From Kuschelorhynchus macadamiae (taxonomy: Eukaryota > Arthropoda > Insecta > Coleoptera > Curculionidae), in NCBI GenBank assembly GCA_030620095.1, contig JAUTXW010003372.1:225001-289000 (forward strand): a stretch of DNA of 64,000 nt. The letters are read 5' to 3'. The translations under genes were made by a program, and so were the position numbers. The notes beneath the pieces were generated by a model. That model did no database searches. It had not been told where the DNA came from and worked only from the letters and a program-made list of their open reading frames with translations. Positions 23,755-34,771 of this stretch are shown here, piece after piece. Every line of letters begins with the position of its first letter. Within the stretch, counting starts at the first letter, position 1.

Positions 23755-24936
23755 CTATTTTTACTTCCGTCGTAAAAGGGAAGTATTATAATCGCGAAAA
23801 AATAACTCTCGGAGATGTTTTCAGATCTTTACGTTTCAGTCTGTCTGTTTGAGGCATAGCTAAGAAACGACTCACCCGATTAACATTAAATTTTGGCCAA
23901 AAATTAAGGGTCGTATGGGGATAACCTGGTAGCATTATGCTAAAAATCTAATACGGCGAAACAAAATGGCGACCTAATGAAATGTTAAAAAAATTATTTA
24001 TCCAATTTATCTCAAATTTTGCATAAAAATCAAGTATTATGTAGGACTCAACTGGTAAAATTTTGGTACGAATCCAAGGTGCCGGAACAAAATGGCGTCT
24101 TAATAAAATATTTAAAAATTCAGCCTGAAAAACACCGTAGTGGACTGATTTTAACTCTTGTGCCATAACTGATAGAGAGGAAGTAGTAAAACTGTGGTAC
24201 CAACTCCAGATGGCGGCAAAATAAAATATTTGTAACCGTGAAAAAAATCACCGTTTAGGTTACGTTTTACATGTTTTCAGTTTTTAGCGTCCCTAGACAA
24301 ATATTCAAAAAATAGTTTTATCAATTCCGTCTATTAGTTCGGGGCATAGCTTAAAAACTACTTATCAGAGGGTTTTCAAGTTTTAGTCAAAAATTAGTGG
24401 TCATCTGGGAATGACCTCGTAATAATTTGCTAAATATCCAATATGTCGGAACAAGATGGCGGTTCAGTAAAACGTTAAAAAATATTACTTAAAGAACTAA
24501 TTATCCAAGTTTCCTCAAATTTTGCACAAAAATCAAGTGTTACATAGGAATGAACTGGTAACATTTTGGTATTATGGACATAAAAGAGCAAAACAAAATA
24601 GCAACATAATAAATTATTTAAAAAATCAGATTGAAAAAACTACTCATTAGATTAATTTCAAATTTTGTGCAAGCATTAAGTGTAATATAGGAATAAACTG
24701 GCCAAGTTGTGGTACGAATTCAAGATGGCGGAACAAAATGGCGCCCAAATATTTATTTTTAAAATCAACGTGAAAAAAATCTTATTCAATTGACTTCAAA
24801 TTTTGCAGAAAAATTAAATGTGATATAGGGACAACTGGAACGAATTCAACATGACGTAATAAAATGGTGGTGTGTGTCAATGTAAAAACTGCTTATTGAA
24901 TTTATTTTATATTATGTTTGAAAATATAGTATAATG
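23755..24936 (+). repeat. ATGGCGG foldback-type repeat, interrupted by ITm-1
   Basis: Left terminus TTTTTACTTCCGTCGTAAAA at about 23758, then the standard modules. The copy continues after the ITm-1 insertion at 27427-27545. There, TTGGGTCACA and TAATAAAAGGAAAGATT match the distal module of the copy at 14740-14810, which shows that ITm-1 inserted into this repeat. Confidence 0.75.
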
Positions 24937-25451
24937 CAGGGTGTTAGTATATAAATACGGCAAACTTCACGGGGTAACTCTGCATGAAAAAATAACGACA
25001 GTTTGATTCGTTTCCGAGATACGGGGTGTTAAAGTTTTAGTTAAAATCTGACGATTTTTTTATTGATCTAAAACCGGTCCAGATATGCCAATGAAATTTG
25101 ATAGGTTTTCAGAGGTAACTATTGCGCATTGTTTGACATGCAATTAAGAACGTTATATTCATCATTGGCGCGCATACGGGTAATGATCTCAATTTTTTTT
25201 AAAGAAAAAAATAGTTCGCCACTGAGATATTTTAAATAAAAAATTATTTTTGAATTCTTCGTTCTATTTGTGACAAAAAATCTCTTTTAACTTATTATCG
25301 TATGGGGCGCGGTTTTTATGCATAAAAATAAAACATCTTAACGCGTATTTTTCATTTCTCTAATACATTATCTAGTAGGCTACTGCTAACATTTATCTGT
25401 TAAATACGAATATTTTAACGAAACGTCAAATTAGCGTTTCTTCATTCTTAA

Positions 25452-26105
25452 GCCTGGGTAATAGATTGAAAAACTTACCCATCTAATAGATTGAAAACGT
25501 TTACGCTTTGCGTCGCCTGTGGAATTAACCTTACTTTTGTGTTTATATTTATCGCCTTTTTGTGTAATGCAATTTTGTCTAGCTTGTTTTTAAGTTTATG
25601 TGCGTTTTTCTAATTTGCTGACAATCGATAATCAAAATTATAGTACGGATGCCTTGTAAAGATTAGGCATTGTGGACATATTAATGTGTTCGGCAGCTGT
25701 AAAGTTATTGAAAAGAAGATGGCGAATTCGGCCTGTTAATTAAAGAACAAATACTCAAAACTGCTACCAGTATTTTCTTGAAATTAAAGACAATGACCCA
25801 AAAGCAGTTTTTTTAAATGAACGAGGATGTTATCTGTATATATTAATTAATTTTATTACGAAGGACGAACGTTTTGAAAGGCCCTCTAAAATTCAGCAAT
25901 TTGATTGGTTGCATCTTAACGCAAACATCGATTTACGCTAGAAGCTTCCGTCAGAGTTAAAGATCGCCTTCTTTCCACGGTTAGCGGAAACTCAAAAGGA
26001 TGGCGGAAAAAATATAACCATATTCTTTGTTTTTCATTAAGTAAACTTCGAGGACTGCGCAAACGGCGACGTAAGACGCAAACGTTTTCAATCTATAACC
26101 CAGGC
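25452..26105. mobile_element. TTAA-flanked MITE nested in ITm-1
   Basis: Bounded by TTAA at 25448-25451 and 26106-26109. Inverted ends start GCCTGGGT and extend about 45 bp (GATTGAAAACGTTT and GCGTCGCC shared). TTAA duplication is characteristic of piggyBac-type transposition, but the ends do not allow a firm family assignment. No ORF recognised inside. Confidence 0.75.
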
Positions 26106-26172
26106 TTAAAGCTTTTTAGTTTGCAATAACATTATTGCTTATAAGTAATACACTTTTCTTTTATCGGAAAGA

Positions 26173-26893
26173 ATGGAAAATTTTACAAATGCGGAATTGT
26201 CAGATATACATTTTGTTTGTGGTCGAAGTAATGGAAATGGTCGGCAAGCTCGACGATTGTATGCCGAGTCGTATCCAGGACAAAAGATACCCCATCTTTA
26301 CTGGCGAGGCTATTTTTGGACGACAGTGTATAAGAAATTTCAATAACCATCACTTATGAGCTGAAGAAAATCCACATGGAATCTTTGAAGCTCATTTTCA
26401 GCATCAGTTTTCAATAAATGTATGGCTTGGGGTAATTGATGATCATTTAATCGGTCCAAATTCCCCCTCCCTCCCACAACAACTAACAGGCGAATCTTAC
26501 CTTAATTTCCTACAGGAAGAGTTAAATGTTTTTCTTGAAGAAATTCCTCTACAGCTGAGACAACAATTATGGTTTATGCATGATGATGCCCCGGTCCACT
26601 TTAGCTTAGATACATTATATCCAAATCGTTGGATAGGAAGGGAAGGTACGGAAATTTGGCCTACTCGATCGCCGGATTTAAATCCTCTAGATTTTTGCAT
26701 TTGGAGTTTTCATAAGTTATTAGTTTATTCCACTCCCGTTGAATATGTTGATGACCCGAGGAATCGAATTATAGCCGACTGTGAGACAATAAAAGTTACA
26801 CCAGGAATATTTGCGCGAATACGACAATCAATGGGGAGAAGAGTTGAATCTTGTGTCACGTCTAAGGGAGGTCATTTTCAACATTTGTTGTAG
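26173..26893 (+). pseudogene. ITm-1 transposase, internally deleted
   Basis: The N-terminus MENFTNAELSDIHFVCGR (from 26173) is the helix-turn-helix start of a widespread insect ITm transposase family. After QKIPH the sequence jumps, with a frame change, to the region following the first catalytic aspartate (AEENPHGIFEAHF). The helix-turn-helix remainder and the first aspartate are therefore deleted. The rest encodes the core: WFMHDDAPVHFS has the second aspartate, RSPDLNPLDFCIW the third. The spacing between them is 35 instead of about 41 residues, because of a small deletion before RWIGR. One in-frame stop lies near 26359. Confidence 0.8.
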
Positions 26894-27545
26894 CTTTACG
26901 CCTATTTAAAATTGTATTAGTGTCATTTTCTGTTATTGTTCTAGTTTAATATTATTGTATTAGGTATATCCTGATAATCTATTAAACAAATTGAAAAATA
27001 CGCGTTAAGATGTTTCAGTTTTTTGCATAAAAACCGCGCCCCATAGGAAAAAAAGGCAAGAGAGATTTTTTGTCGCAAATTGAACGAGGAATTCAAAAAT
27101 TTAATTTGAAATGTCTCAGTTGCGTACATTTGTTTTCTTTAACAAAATTGAAATCATTACCCGTATGCGCACCAATGATGAATATAAAATTCTTAATTGC
27201 ATGTCAAAAGATGCGCAATAACTATCTCTTAAAACCCACCAAATTTCATTGGCATATCTCGACCGTTTTTAGAACAATAAATAAATCGTCAGAATTTAAC
27301 AATTTTAACACCCCGTATCTCGGAAAACGAATCATTTGCGCACATACGTTTATATAGCAAACTGTCGTTATTTTTTTATGCAGAATCACCCCCTGAAGTT
27401 TGTCGCACTTATTTACTAACACCCTGTATGTGTTAGTAATGACTATCTATTGAACTAAATTGGGTCACATTTTACTATACCTAATAAAAGGAAAGATTTA
27501 TAGCAAGGGAAGTTCCGGGTAAATGAAATTTATCGATTGTTTTAT

Positions 27546-28564
27546 TGTCATTTAGCATTATTTTTCAAACAAAGACTTTCTGCAATCTCAAATTTTACCT
27601 AAGTTAATTATTAAAAAAGAAACCATATGATGCGGATTTTATTGACATTAACAATATTTGACAAAAGGGTGTTTATTAATTTGATTTTCCAGTGTATCCA
27701 AAAATATTTCAGATAGTAGGGCTTAACAGATTTCTCGTCATTAAAACTTCTGAGCTTGTATAAAGTTTACTATTAAATTTGAAGTAGCCTTGTTCTAAAA
27801 ATTCGATAAATAAGTACAGCATTCGGTACGTAAGTTAAACAAATATAGTGGAAGTGTTGTAAAAAAAGATTTTGTCTTATTTTTACATTATGCAATTCCA
27901 TTAGCAATTGTGCTGGATAAAACATGCCTGGATTGATATACAAAAGCTTAAAACTAAATTTGTCAGCTGACATCTCCAGACTTATTGAAAAAATGCCCTA
28001 TCCTTTTTGTGAGTTCTAATATTCTTATAACGAGTGCGATTTAAAAATTGTATCCCACGAAACTTTCCTGTGAGATAAGGGCAAGTGACAAGTGACCTCT
28101 GCATGTATGAAAAATCACGGCCACATTTTCATCCTTTTTCATTTCCAACGTGTTATTTAAAATGCTTATATGAGATCCCTTGAAGCGTAGTAGCTCTATA
28201 GATAAGAGACCTGGGAAATTTTATTCAATCCCAAAGCCCTAAAGAATGATTTATAAAGAAATATTCACCTATGAGTTTAACATAAAAACTAAGATGTAAA
28301 AAGGTCGCATGTACGGACCATGAAAAATTTGGCCTTGTTAATTTGGGTAGCAAAAATTATACACTAGTCAACATTTATAATGCATCACTGATTTTTAACA
28401 TTAACTTCAAATGCATATATTTTTGTTATTATTCAACCGATTTTAACAAAGTTCCCTGATGTGGTACAGTAAACTTTTACGTACCCGTAGCATATGAAAA
28501 AAATCCTTAGAAATGCATATTTTAAACTAAAAATTTTATACAATTTTAAAGATTTTTTTAAATA
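27546..28564. other. no firmly recognised gene
   Basis: A minus frame at 27973-27773 has a composition reminiscent of a LINE C-terminal tail, but no diagnostic block, so no element is called. Otherwise AT-rich with nothing identifiable. Confidence 0.4.
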
Positions 28565-29341
28565 CTAACACTACAACAATTTATCATAAAAGTATCAGTT
28601 CTAATGATAAACAAATTACAAATTTCACATAATGATTATATCAGATATGCAATTGATCTTACAAAGTATGATCATATATCTCCAATTTTTAATAGATTTA
28701 AATTATCTAAATTAGAATTTAGACGCAAAATGCACTTATCTTGTTTTATTCATAAATAATTTTAAACAAATTACCTAATTATTTATATGAAAAAATTCAA
28801 TTTCGAATTCATATTCAAAATTTCAATACTAGAAATCAAAATAACTTGGAAATTCCTGTTCATCAAATAGAAAAATATACATCATCTATTAAATATATGT
28901 GTTCTATAATCTATACTAATATACAGGGTGGTCCATCTCAGCTCCCTTCTTCTGTAGCTCACTTATCATTTGACTCATGAATTTGAAATTTTGCACAACT
29001 GATATGCATATTAGGACGCATTTTCTAAAAATATTTTTGATTATACAGGGTGACCCAAAAAAGTATGACGTCACAATGACATATTTTTTTAAATTAGATG
29101 ACCTATATTTTTTGCATATTTAGATGTCTTCCATAGTTGTTTACATCATCCTAAAATTTTATTGGATTCGATCGGTAAATATCCGCTAAAAAAAATTAAA
29201 TATGAAAAAAAGTGAATTTACACCACTGGTTAAAAAAAATTATGAAAATTCAAATATTGTCTCGACATAAGAATCAAACCGGGAGTTCATTAAATAAGGT
29301 TTGACAATCTCGCTGACCAAATTTAAACGATCTAAATTATA

Positions 29342-31250
29342 CAGGGTCTACAAAATTAAGTGTTAAAATTACCAAACTTCAAAGTGCATTTTCTTTCTTA
29401 TTTTAAATGTCAACCCTATACTTTTTTCATTGCAATCGAAGCGTAATTGAAAAATAAAACTTTTTTATTTATTTATTATTTGTCTTTATTAAAATTTCTA
29501 ACGTATTAAAAGATATTTGCCAAAAACTGGTAAAGCGTCCTATTTTAGCAGCCATTTTAATGAAAAGTAATCCAAGGTGGCTTAGATAATTAAAATGAAT
29601 GACGTAAATTCAATCAAAATGACAGGAGTCTTTTTGACAAATTTAAAAAATTATTTAGTTTACAAACGGGTTAATATTGTTCTTGATCATAATTATTACA
29701 AAGCATTGCGTTATTTGTTCTAGTAGTATAATTTGTTTATTGTGGTTATAGTTGTTTGCAGTTTATTTCAAGAAGTTATTTTTTTAAGTAGTTTGTTAAG
29801 TTGTTCACGTTTTGCATAAGTATTTTTACAATGAATTGTACCAAAGAAGAGCTAGTAGATATGATTTTTGTGTTGGGAGAATCTTAAAAAATAGTTTTTT
29901 TGGCTAGTCGGATATACGCAGAGCGATATCCGGAACGAAGACATCCCGATAAGAGAAGCCTGCAAAACTTATTAGATAGATTTATTCAGACGGTAGATGT
30001 CGAATACTCAAAACCTAGTAGAAATAGGCCAGTTCAAACGTTCAACGGGTTTTGAAAAAAAGTCATTTTCATGCCTACCATATTCAGCTTCACCAAGAGC
30101 TTTATGAAGAAGATTATGAGCATCGGATAGCGTTTTGTAACAGGGCACAATCCAAAATCAGAGCAAATTTTGAATTCTTCGATAAAGTGCTCTTCTCAGA
30201 CGAGACTACCTTCCATAAAAATGGATATTTGTGAATCGCCACAATTTTCATTACTACTCCGATCATAATCCAAGACATTTTCGGCAGATCGATCGACAGC
30301 ACAGATGGTCTATTAATGTGTGGGGGGGAATCATAGTAGATTTTATTATCGGTCCTTATTTTTTCGATGCGCATTTAAATGGGGACATGTATTTAAATTC
30401 CTTACAACATGAGTTGCTCCATTTATGTCAACACCTACCCAGACCCGTAAAGGAGGGTATATGGCTACAACACGACGGCGCTCCAGCACATTATTCTTTA
30501 CCGGTCAGGCACCATCTTGAGGTAGCCTTTCCGGATCGGTGGATCGGAAGAGGAGGGCCAATTAGATGGCCACCCCGTTCACCCAACATCACTAAACTTG
30601 ATTTCTTCTTATGGGGCTATATTAAAGAAATCTTTTACCAGAAAACCCCAACAACACCTGAGAACATGAAGCTGCGAATTCAAGACGCATTTCGACAGAT
30701 AACACCCGATATTTTAAAGAGAGTGGCAGCATCTTTTCATACTCGTCTTCGCTTGTGTTTGGAAGAAAACCGAAGACACATTGAACATAAGTTCTAGTGA
30801 AAAATTAGATTAAATATAGTTGAATTTAGTATAATGTAAGTCTCAAATGTGATACTTAAATAGTAAATTTTTAATTTTAATATCAAGATAAATTATAATA
30901 AAATTCGATATAAAAAGAAATAAATAAAAAAATAATTTAAAAATAAAAATTTGCGATATGTCAAAATTGTCTCTTGTCATATTGATTGAATTCTACGTCA
31001 TTCATTTTAATATTCTAAGCCACCTTGGATTACTTTTCATTAAAATGCTTGCTAAAATAGGACGCTTTACCAGTTTTTGGCGAATATCTTTTAATACGTT
31101 ATAAATTTTAATAAAGATGTATTTACAAAAAAGTTTTATTTTTCAATTACGCATCGATTGCAATCAAAAAAGAATAGGGTTGACATTTAAAATAAGAAAA
31201 AAATGCACTTTGAGGTTTGGTAATTTTGACACTTAATTTTGTAGACCCTG
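29342..31250 (+). mobile_element. ITm-2c: innermost element carrying the transposase
   Basis: TA (29340-29341) then CAGGGTCTACAAAATTAAG on the left; CTTAATTTTGTAGACCCTG-like (to 31250) then TA on the right. Inverted arms of roughly 300 bp (29342-29640 and 30965-31250) share the block GGTAAAGCGTCCTATTTTAG. The transposase remnant runs 29831-30797. Confidence 0.85.
29831..30797 (+). pseudogene. ITm-2c transposase, broken
   Basis: The start MNCTKEELVDMIFVLGES at 29831 is the helix-turn-helix N-terminus, with a stop at 29885. The frame resumes as RIYAERYPERRHPDKRS, then a deletion of roughly 50 residues joins to KKSHFHAYHIQLHQEL (30052 on). FSDETTFHKNG holds the first catalytic aspartate, followed by a stop at 30232. 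The main block 30231-30797 has WLQHDGAPAHYS (second aspartate) and RSPNITKLDFFLWG (third). I count 41 residues between the second and third aspartates, a DD41D spacing. The family is widespread in insects. Not functional. Confidence 0.85.
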
Positions 31251-31724
31251 TATAATTTAGATCATTTAAATTTGGTCAGCGAGATTGTCAAACCTTATTT
31301 AATGAACTCACAGTTTGATTCTTATGTCGAGGCAATATTTGAATTTTTATAATGTTTTTTAACCAGTGGTGTAAATTCACTTTTTTTCACATTTAATTTT
31401 TTTAAGCCGTTATTTTCCGATCGAATTCAATAAAATTTTAGGATGATCTAAACAATTATGGAAGCCATCTAAATATGCAAAAAAATATAGGTCATCTAAT
31501 TTAAAAAAATATGTCATTGTAACGTCGCACTTTTTTGGGTCACCCTGTATAATCAAAAATATTTTTAGAAAATGCTCCATAATATACATATGAATTGTGC
31601 AAAATTTCAAATTCATGAGTCAAATGATAAGTGAGCTATAGAAGAAGGGAGCTGAGATGGACCACCCTTTATAAAAGACTTAGTTGACTGACTCACTCAT
31701 CACGCTTCAGCTCAAACGGCTTGA

Positions 31725-32265
31725 GGTAAAAAGCTGAATTTTGGCATACAAGTTGATTTTAGAGTGTAGAGGTTCGATAAGAAGGGATTTTTCAAAACTC
31801 AAATTCCAAATGGGTCACACACCCCTTAAATATTACAATAGTTTTTATTCAAAAAACGGTCAGTTTTTCGGAAAAACGCTTGAAGACGTGTTTTTTAATT
31901 TATTTTTTTACATATTTTAGGATTTTTTAAAAATTCATACAGGGTGTTCAAAGTGGTGAAGCCACCACTTAAATAATACAATATGTTTTCATTTAAAAAC
32001 CGGTTAGTTTTTCGAAAAAACGCTTGAACACGTGTGTTTTAATTTATTTTATTACATATTTTAAAATTGTTTATAAATTCATACAGGATTTTGGAAAAAA
32101 TAGGGTCATTGATTAATTTTTGCGATCTTTCTCAAACCGATTGACGTAGAAAGTTGAGCTTCTGCAAATAGCTTGATTTTAGAGTGCAGAGGTTCGATAA
32201 GAAGGGATTCTTCAAAACTCAGTTTCCAAGGGGGTGAAGCTGGCCCTTAAATATTTATAGTGAAC
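31725..32265. repeat. internal direct repeats of the Helitron
   Basis: Two imperfect repeat pairs. 31720-31800 recurs at 32145-32240 (GATTTTAGAGTG, then AGAGGTTCGATAAGAAGGGA). 31815-31940 recurs at 31960-32090 (AACCGGTTAGTTTTTCG-like, then TTTAATTTATTT). The region may serve as the 5' non-coding part of the Helitron. Confidence 0.7.
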
Positions 32266-32439
32266 TCGAAAATTCACTATAAGTTAAAATAAAACCGTTT
32301 CTTGTTTAAAGAACGAGCTATATTAACTCCAAAAAATAGCACAACAGATGAAAAAAATAGCAATTAACATAACAATAGATGTAGTTATAGACCAAGATGA
32401 AAGTTATACACTTTCTGAACCAAGCATAAGTTCTTTAAA

Positions 32440-32810
32440 AGTGGGGGCACCAATCTTATTCGGAATTTGAAACTACCAAAATTGTATAATGGAACTCGGC
32501 TACAGGTTAAAACATTACAAAACAATGTAATAGAGTCTACTATTATTTCTGGCCCTGGTCTGTGAGAAACAGTTTTTATACCACGTATCCCTTTAATTCC
32601 ATCAGACTATCCTTTTCAGTTTAAACGTGTACAGTTTCCTTTAAAGCTGTTTCGCCATGACAATTAACAAAGCTCAAAGGCCATCCTTAAGAAAAGCTGG
32701 AGTAGACTTGCGCTACGATTGCTTTTCCCATGGTCACCTCTATGTGGCATGCTCTAGAGTAAGTTCGCGTAGTAGCTTGGCTATTTTATAGCCAGAAAGC
32801 GCGAAAGCGC
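32440..32810 (+). pseudogene. Helitron helicase C-terminal remnant
   Basis: Blocks in order: LPKLYNGTRLQVK (near 32473), IPRIPLIPSDYPFQFKRVQF (near 32580-32640), then after a one-base shift FAMTINKAQ (near 32651) and CFSHGHLYVACSRV (near 32720). These are the terminal motifs of the Pif1-like helicase of Helitrons. At least one stop and one frameshift. The Rep domain and most of the helicase are absent. The CTAG end follows 110 bp downstream. Confidence 0.8.
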
Positions 32811-33180
32811 AACAACAAACGTGGTTTATAAAGAGGTACTCAAATGACGCGATTTAAGTACCTTTTTACATCCCTTTTATTATAGTCATATACGAGATCA
32901 AAGTCGCGGGTATCTGCTAGTTTATAATAATATCCCTTATGAAATAAAAAATCTCAATTATGAGTAATTTAAAAAACGTATCAAAACTATTCATCGTGAG
33001 GTAGAATTGGAAGATTGATTACTCAGTAATCAAAATCCTACCTATTGTGCCATCTAGTAGGTTACCTTTTATCTAGTTTTAGTTAGTTTCTATATAGATA
33101 ATATTGAATTGTAATATTTTTATTATTATTTATATGTATTTCAGTTACCTGGCGCAAATAAATCATTAAAAAAAATTTTG

Positions 33181-33700
33181 GGGTACAACCTAAAACTACT
33201 CATTACCACAATGTCACTATAAATCCATTTTTATTGAACGGTAAAACGAAAAGTTTACAATAACCATTAATTTATTGTTTGTATAAATGCAATTCTTCAC
33301 ATGAAACAATTTGATTTGTTCAAATATGAAACGATCCAGTAAATAATGTTAAAAGCGATTCTGGAAACAATATCAGTTTGATTTTCAGCTTGTTAAGGAA
33401 ATTAAAGCACGTAAATTGTGGCATTAAATATGTCTACAGGTTAACATTTTATATTTTTTAGTGCTATAAACAAAATGATAAAAAAATTATTGACAGATGG
33501 TTTGTCAGCGTAGTTTTGTCTGTGTGCAGTACAGAACATGTCAAAGTACGAGGCGTTTTAAGCAAAAAACCCGTATACAGTGTTAGACATAATATTTGCA
33601 ACATATTTATTATTGATTTTTCAAAATGTTGTTTTCTTGATGAAAGTTGGTGCATGAAGGAAAAATAGTTTTGACAGTGTCTAACTTTAGCTTAGATGTA
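33181..33700. other. no recognised gene
   Basis: Nothing identified between the LINE G tail and ITm-3. The minus frame at 33464-33655 has no recognisable motif. Confidence 0.45.
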
Positions 33701-34588
33701 CAGGGTGTTTTCAGCACTTTTGCGGGATATCTTTATTTCTTATTTTTAAAGGTAAAGTGTCATTTTTTTGTGAAATTAAAGACGGCGCAAGCAAAATTTT
33801 CGCAGGACTTTTGGTTTTTGAGATATAGGTCATTTTTGAAAATGTTGCATTTTCGGGCAACCCTCGTATCCCAGCTGTCTGATAACTTATCTAAGAGGCG
33901 AAAACTGTTCCTTACATGACTTCTTCCAAAGACGTCAATGCCGCTCTTAGAATAAGTATACGGAGTCTGGTCAAAAAGTTATAGGAATCTACTTTCTTTT
34001 TAAAAAGGATCTCCGGTATATTATTCTTTATATTTATTAGGAATATGTGGGATTTCCAAAAATATATACATGTATGCAGTTATTTTGAAAAACAAACTCA
34101 AAATTCGAGGTTTTCTAAAATTTTCTTTTGTTGCCAATCAGCCAGGTAGCAGGCTATGGCTAACTGGAACAAAATGCAAAATGTCAAAAACATTGCCAGT
34201 TTAATTATTAATTAATTATGTTTGTTATTTTGGTGTTTCTATTTAACTATATATTATATTTAATTTGCTTTTTTTACAATAATGGAGGTCTACGAAAATT
34301 GTGATATGTTGGTTTATTTCATACAATCTAATAAATATCCCCAAGAGGCATCGAAATTATATTTACAAAGGTTACGCATTTTTAGCGCTATGGTTAAGGT
34401 AATACCTTAGGAGTCTAGGAGGATACCTTAGTAAATTAAAATTAGTACAGTACGGATCATTTATCCAGCCCCGTCCTAAAGCATACACCAAACAAGATAG
34501 AGAGAGAAAAGAAATAAATGTATTGTGTTATATAGAAGCGACGCATTCATATTCTTGCCAGCAACTACAGGAAGCAACTGGCGTATCC
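33701..34588 (+). mobile_element. ITm-3: 5' half of an ITm element
   Basis: Begins TA (33699-33700) then CAGGGTGTTTTC. The 580-bp leader contains no genuine coding; the 90-codon frame at 33647-33919 overlaps the terminus and is accidental. The transposase start follows at 34282. The element stops abruptly near 34588, where a Ty3/gypsy fragment begins, so its right half is lost. Confidence 0.7.
34282..34588 (+). pseudogene. ITm-3 transposase N-terminus
   Basis: MEVYENCDMLVYFIQSN starts at 34282 and continues as QEASKLYLQR, the first helix-turn-helix type region of this transposase family. After a stop at 34408 and a frameshift, a second DNA-binding block is seen (QLQEATGVS, near 34560-34586). 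The catalytic domain is absent because the element is truncated. Confidence 0.65.
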
Positions 34589-34767
34589 CTTTCCGATGTT
34601 CAACTTTAAGGTAATATTCCTGTAGTGGCTGCAACCACCTGACTATTTGTCCCTCGGGATTCTTAAATTGTAGAAACCATTTAAGTGACGCATGGTCCAT
34701 TCTTAAAAGGAATGTTTGCCCGTACAAATACTTGTAACACTCGATTTGCCCCCATTTACATCTTCCT
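34588..34767 (-). pseudogene. Ty3/gypsy RNase H fragment
   Basis: The minus frame encodes YLYGQTFLLRMDHASLKW, then FKNPEGQIVRWLQ, and ends with a VEHRKG block. These are characteristic of the RNase H region of Ty3/gypsy retrotransposons: DHASLKW carries one of the conserved acidic residues. Truncated on both sides, against ITm-3 on the left and the LINE D tail on the right. It has the same orientation as the gag and LTR remnants at 37185-38042, so it may be the other flank of one element. Confidence 0.75.
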
Positions 34768-34771
34768 TGGT

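Larger units (their letters stand above)
24937..27426 (+). mobile_element. ITm-1: Tc1/mariner-superfamily element with about 420-bp terminal inverted repeats
   Basis: The left end CAGGGTGTTAGTA and its reverse complement at 27414-27426 begin inverted repeats that stay alignable for about 420 bp each (24937-25360 and 27000-27426), including a shared CGAGATACGGGGTGTTAAA block. The interior holds a broken transposase (26173-26893) and a 654-bp MITE (25452-26105). The right flank starts with TA; the left flank reads TG, so the TA duplication has probably mutated. Confidence 0.85.
29046..31547. mobile_element. ITm-2b: middle concentric element
   Basis: TA (29044-29045) then CAGGGTGACCCAAAA on the left; TTTTGGGTCACCCTG (to 31547) then TA on the right. 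The middle arms span about 296 bp on each side and are alignable throughout. No coding of its own outside ITm-2c. Confidence 0.85.
28924..31669. mobile_element. ITm-2a: outermost of three concentric inverted-repeat elements
   Basis: TA is followed by CAGGGTGGTCCATCTC on the left. On the right, GAGATGGACCACCCTT is followed by TA; its last base is mutated from G. The outer arm is about 122 bp (to 29045 and from 31548). Directly inside lies ITm-2b with its own TA and terminus. Confidence 0.85.
28910..32920 (+). mobile_element. Helitron with ITm elements nested near its 5' tip
   Basis: The 5' end is TCTATACTAATA (28910 on) and the 3' end is GTCGCGGGTATCTG-CTAG (32903-32920): the TC start and CTAG end expected of Helitrons, which move by rolling-circle replication without target duplication. 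It sits between A (28909) and T (32921), the canonical AT target, and the interrupted LINE frame is restored on removal. Internally it holds ITm-2 (28924-31669), a zone of direct repeats (31725-32265) and a broken helicase end (about 32440-32810). Confidence 0.85.
28565..33180 (+). mobile_element. LINE G: C-terminal LINE segment, split by a Helitron
   Basis: A plus-strand frame from about 28590 (HNDYIRYAIDL and KYDHISPIFN, then SKLEFRRKMHLSCF) is the thumb/C-terminal region of a LINE reverse transcriptase. It continues, with some shifts, to IKYMCSI at 28908. After the Helitron (28910-32920) it resumes as IYNNIPYEIKNLNYE and stops near 32964. Removing the Helitron joins the codons in frame. 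A 3' UTR with AT-rich tail follows to about 33180. Confidence 0.75.

Noticed and set aside
14205..24936. CRISPR-like or true satellite array
   Set aside because: Repeat modules are irregularly spaced, occur in both orientations and have inverted termini. This fits dispersed elements, not an array, and the genome is eukaryotic.
33647..33919. 90-codon plus frame
   Set aside because: It overlaps the ITm-3 terminus and leader; no motif, so accidental.
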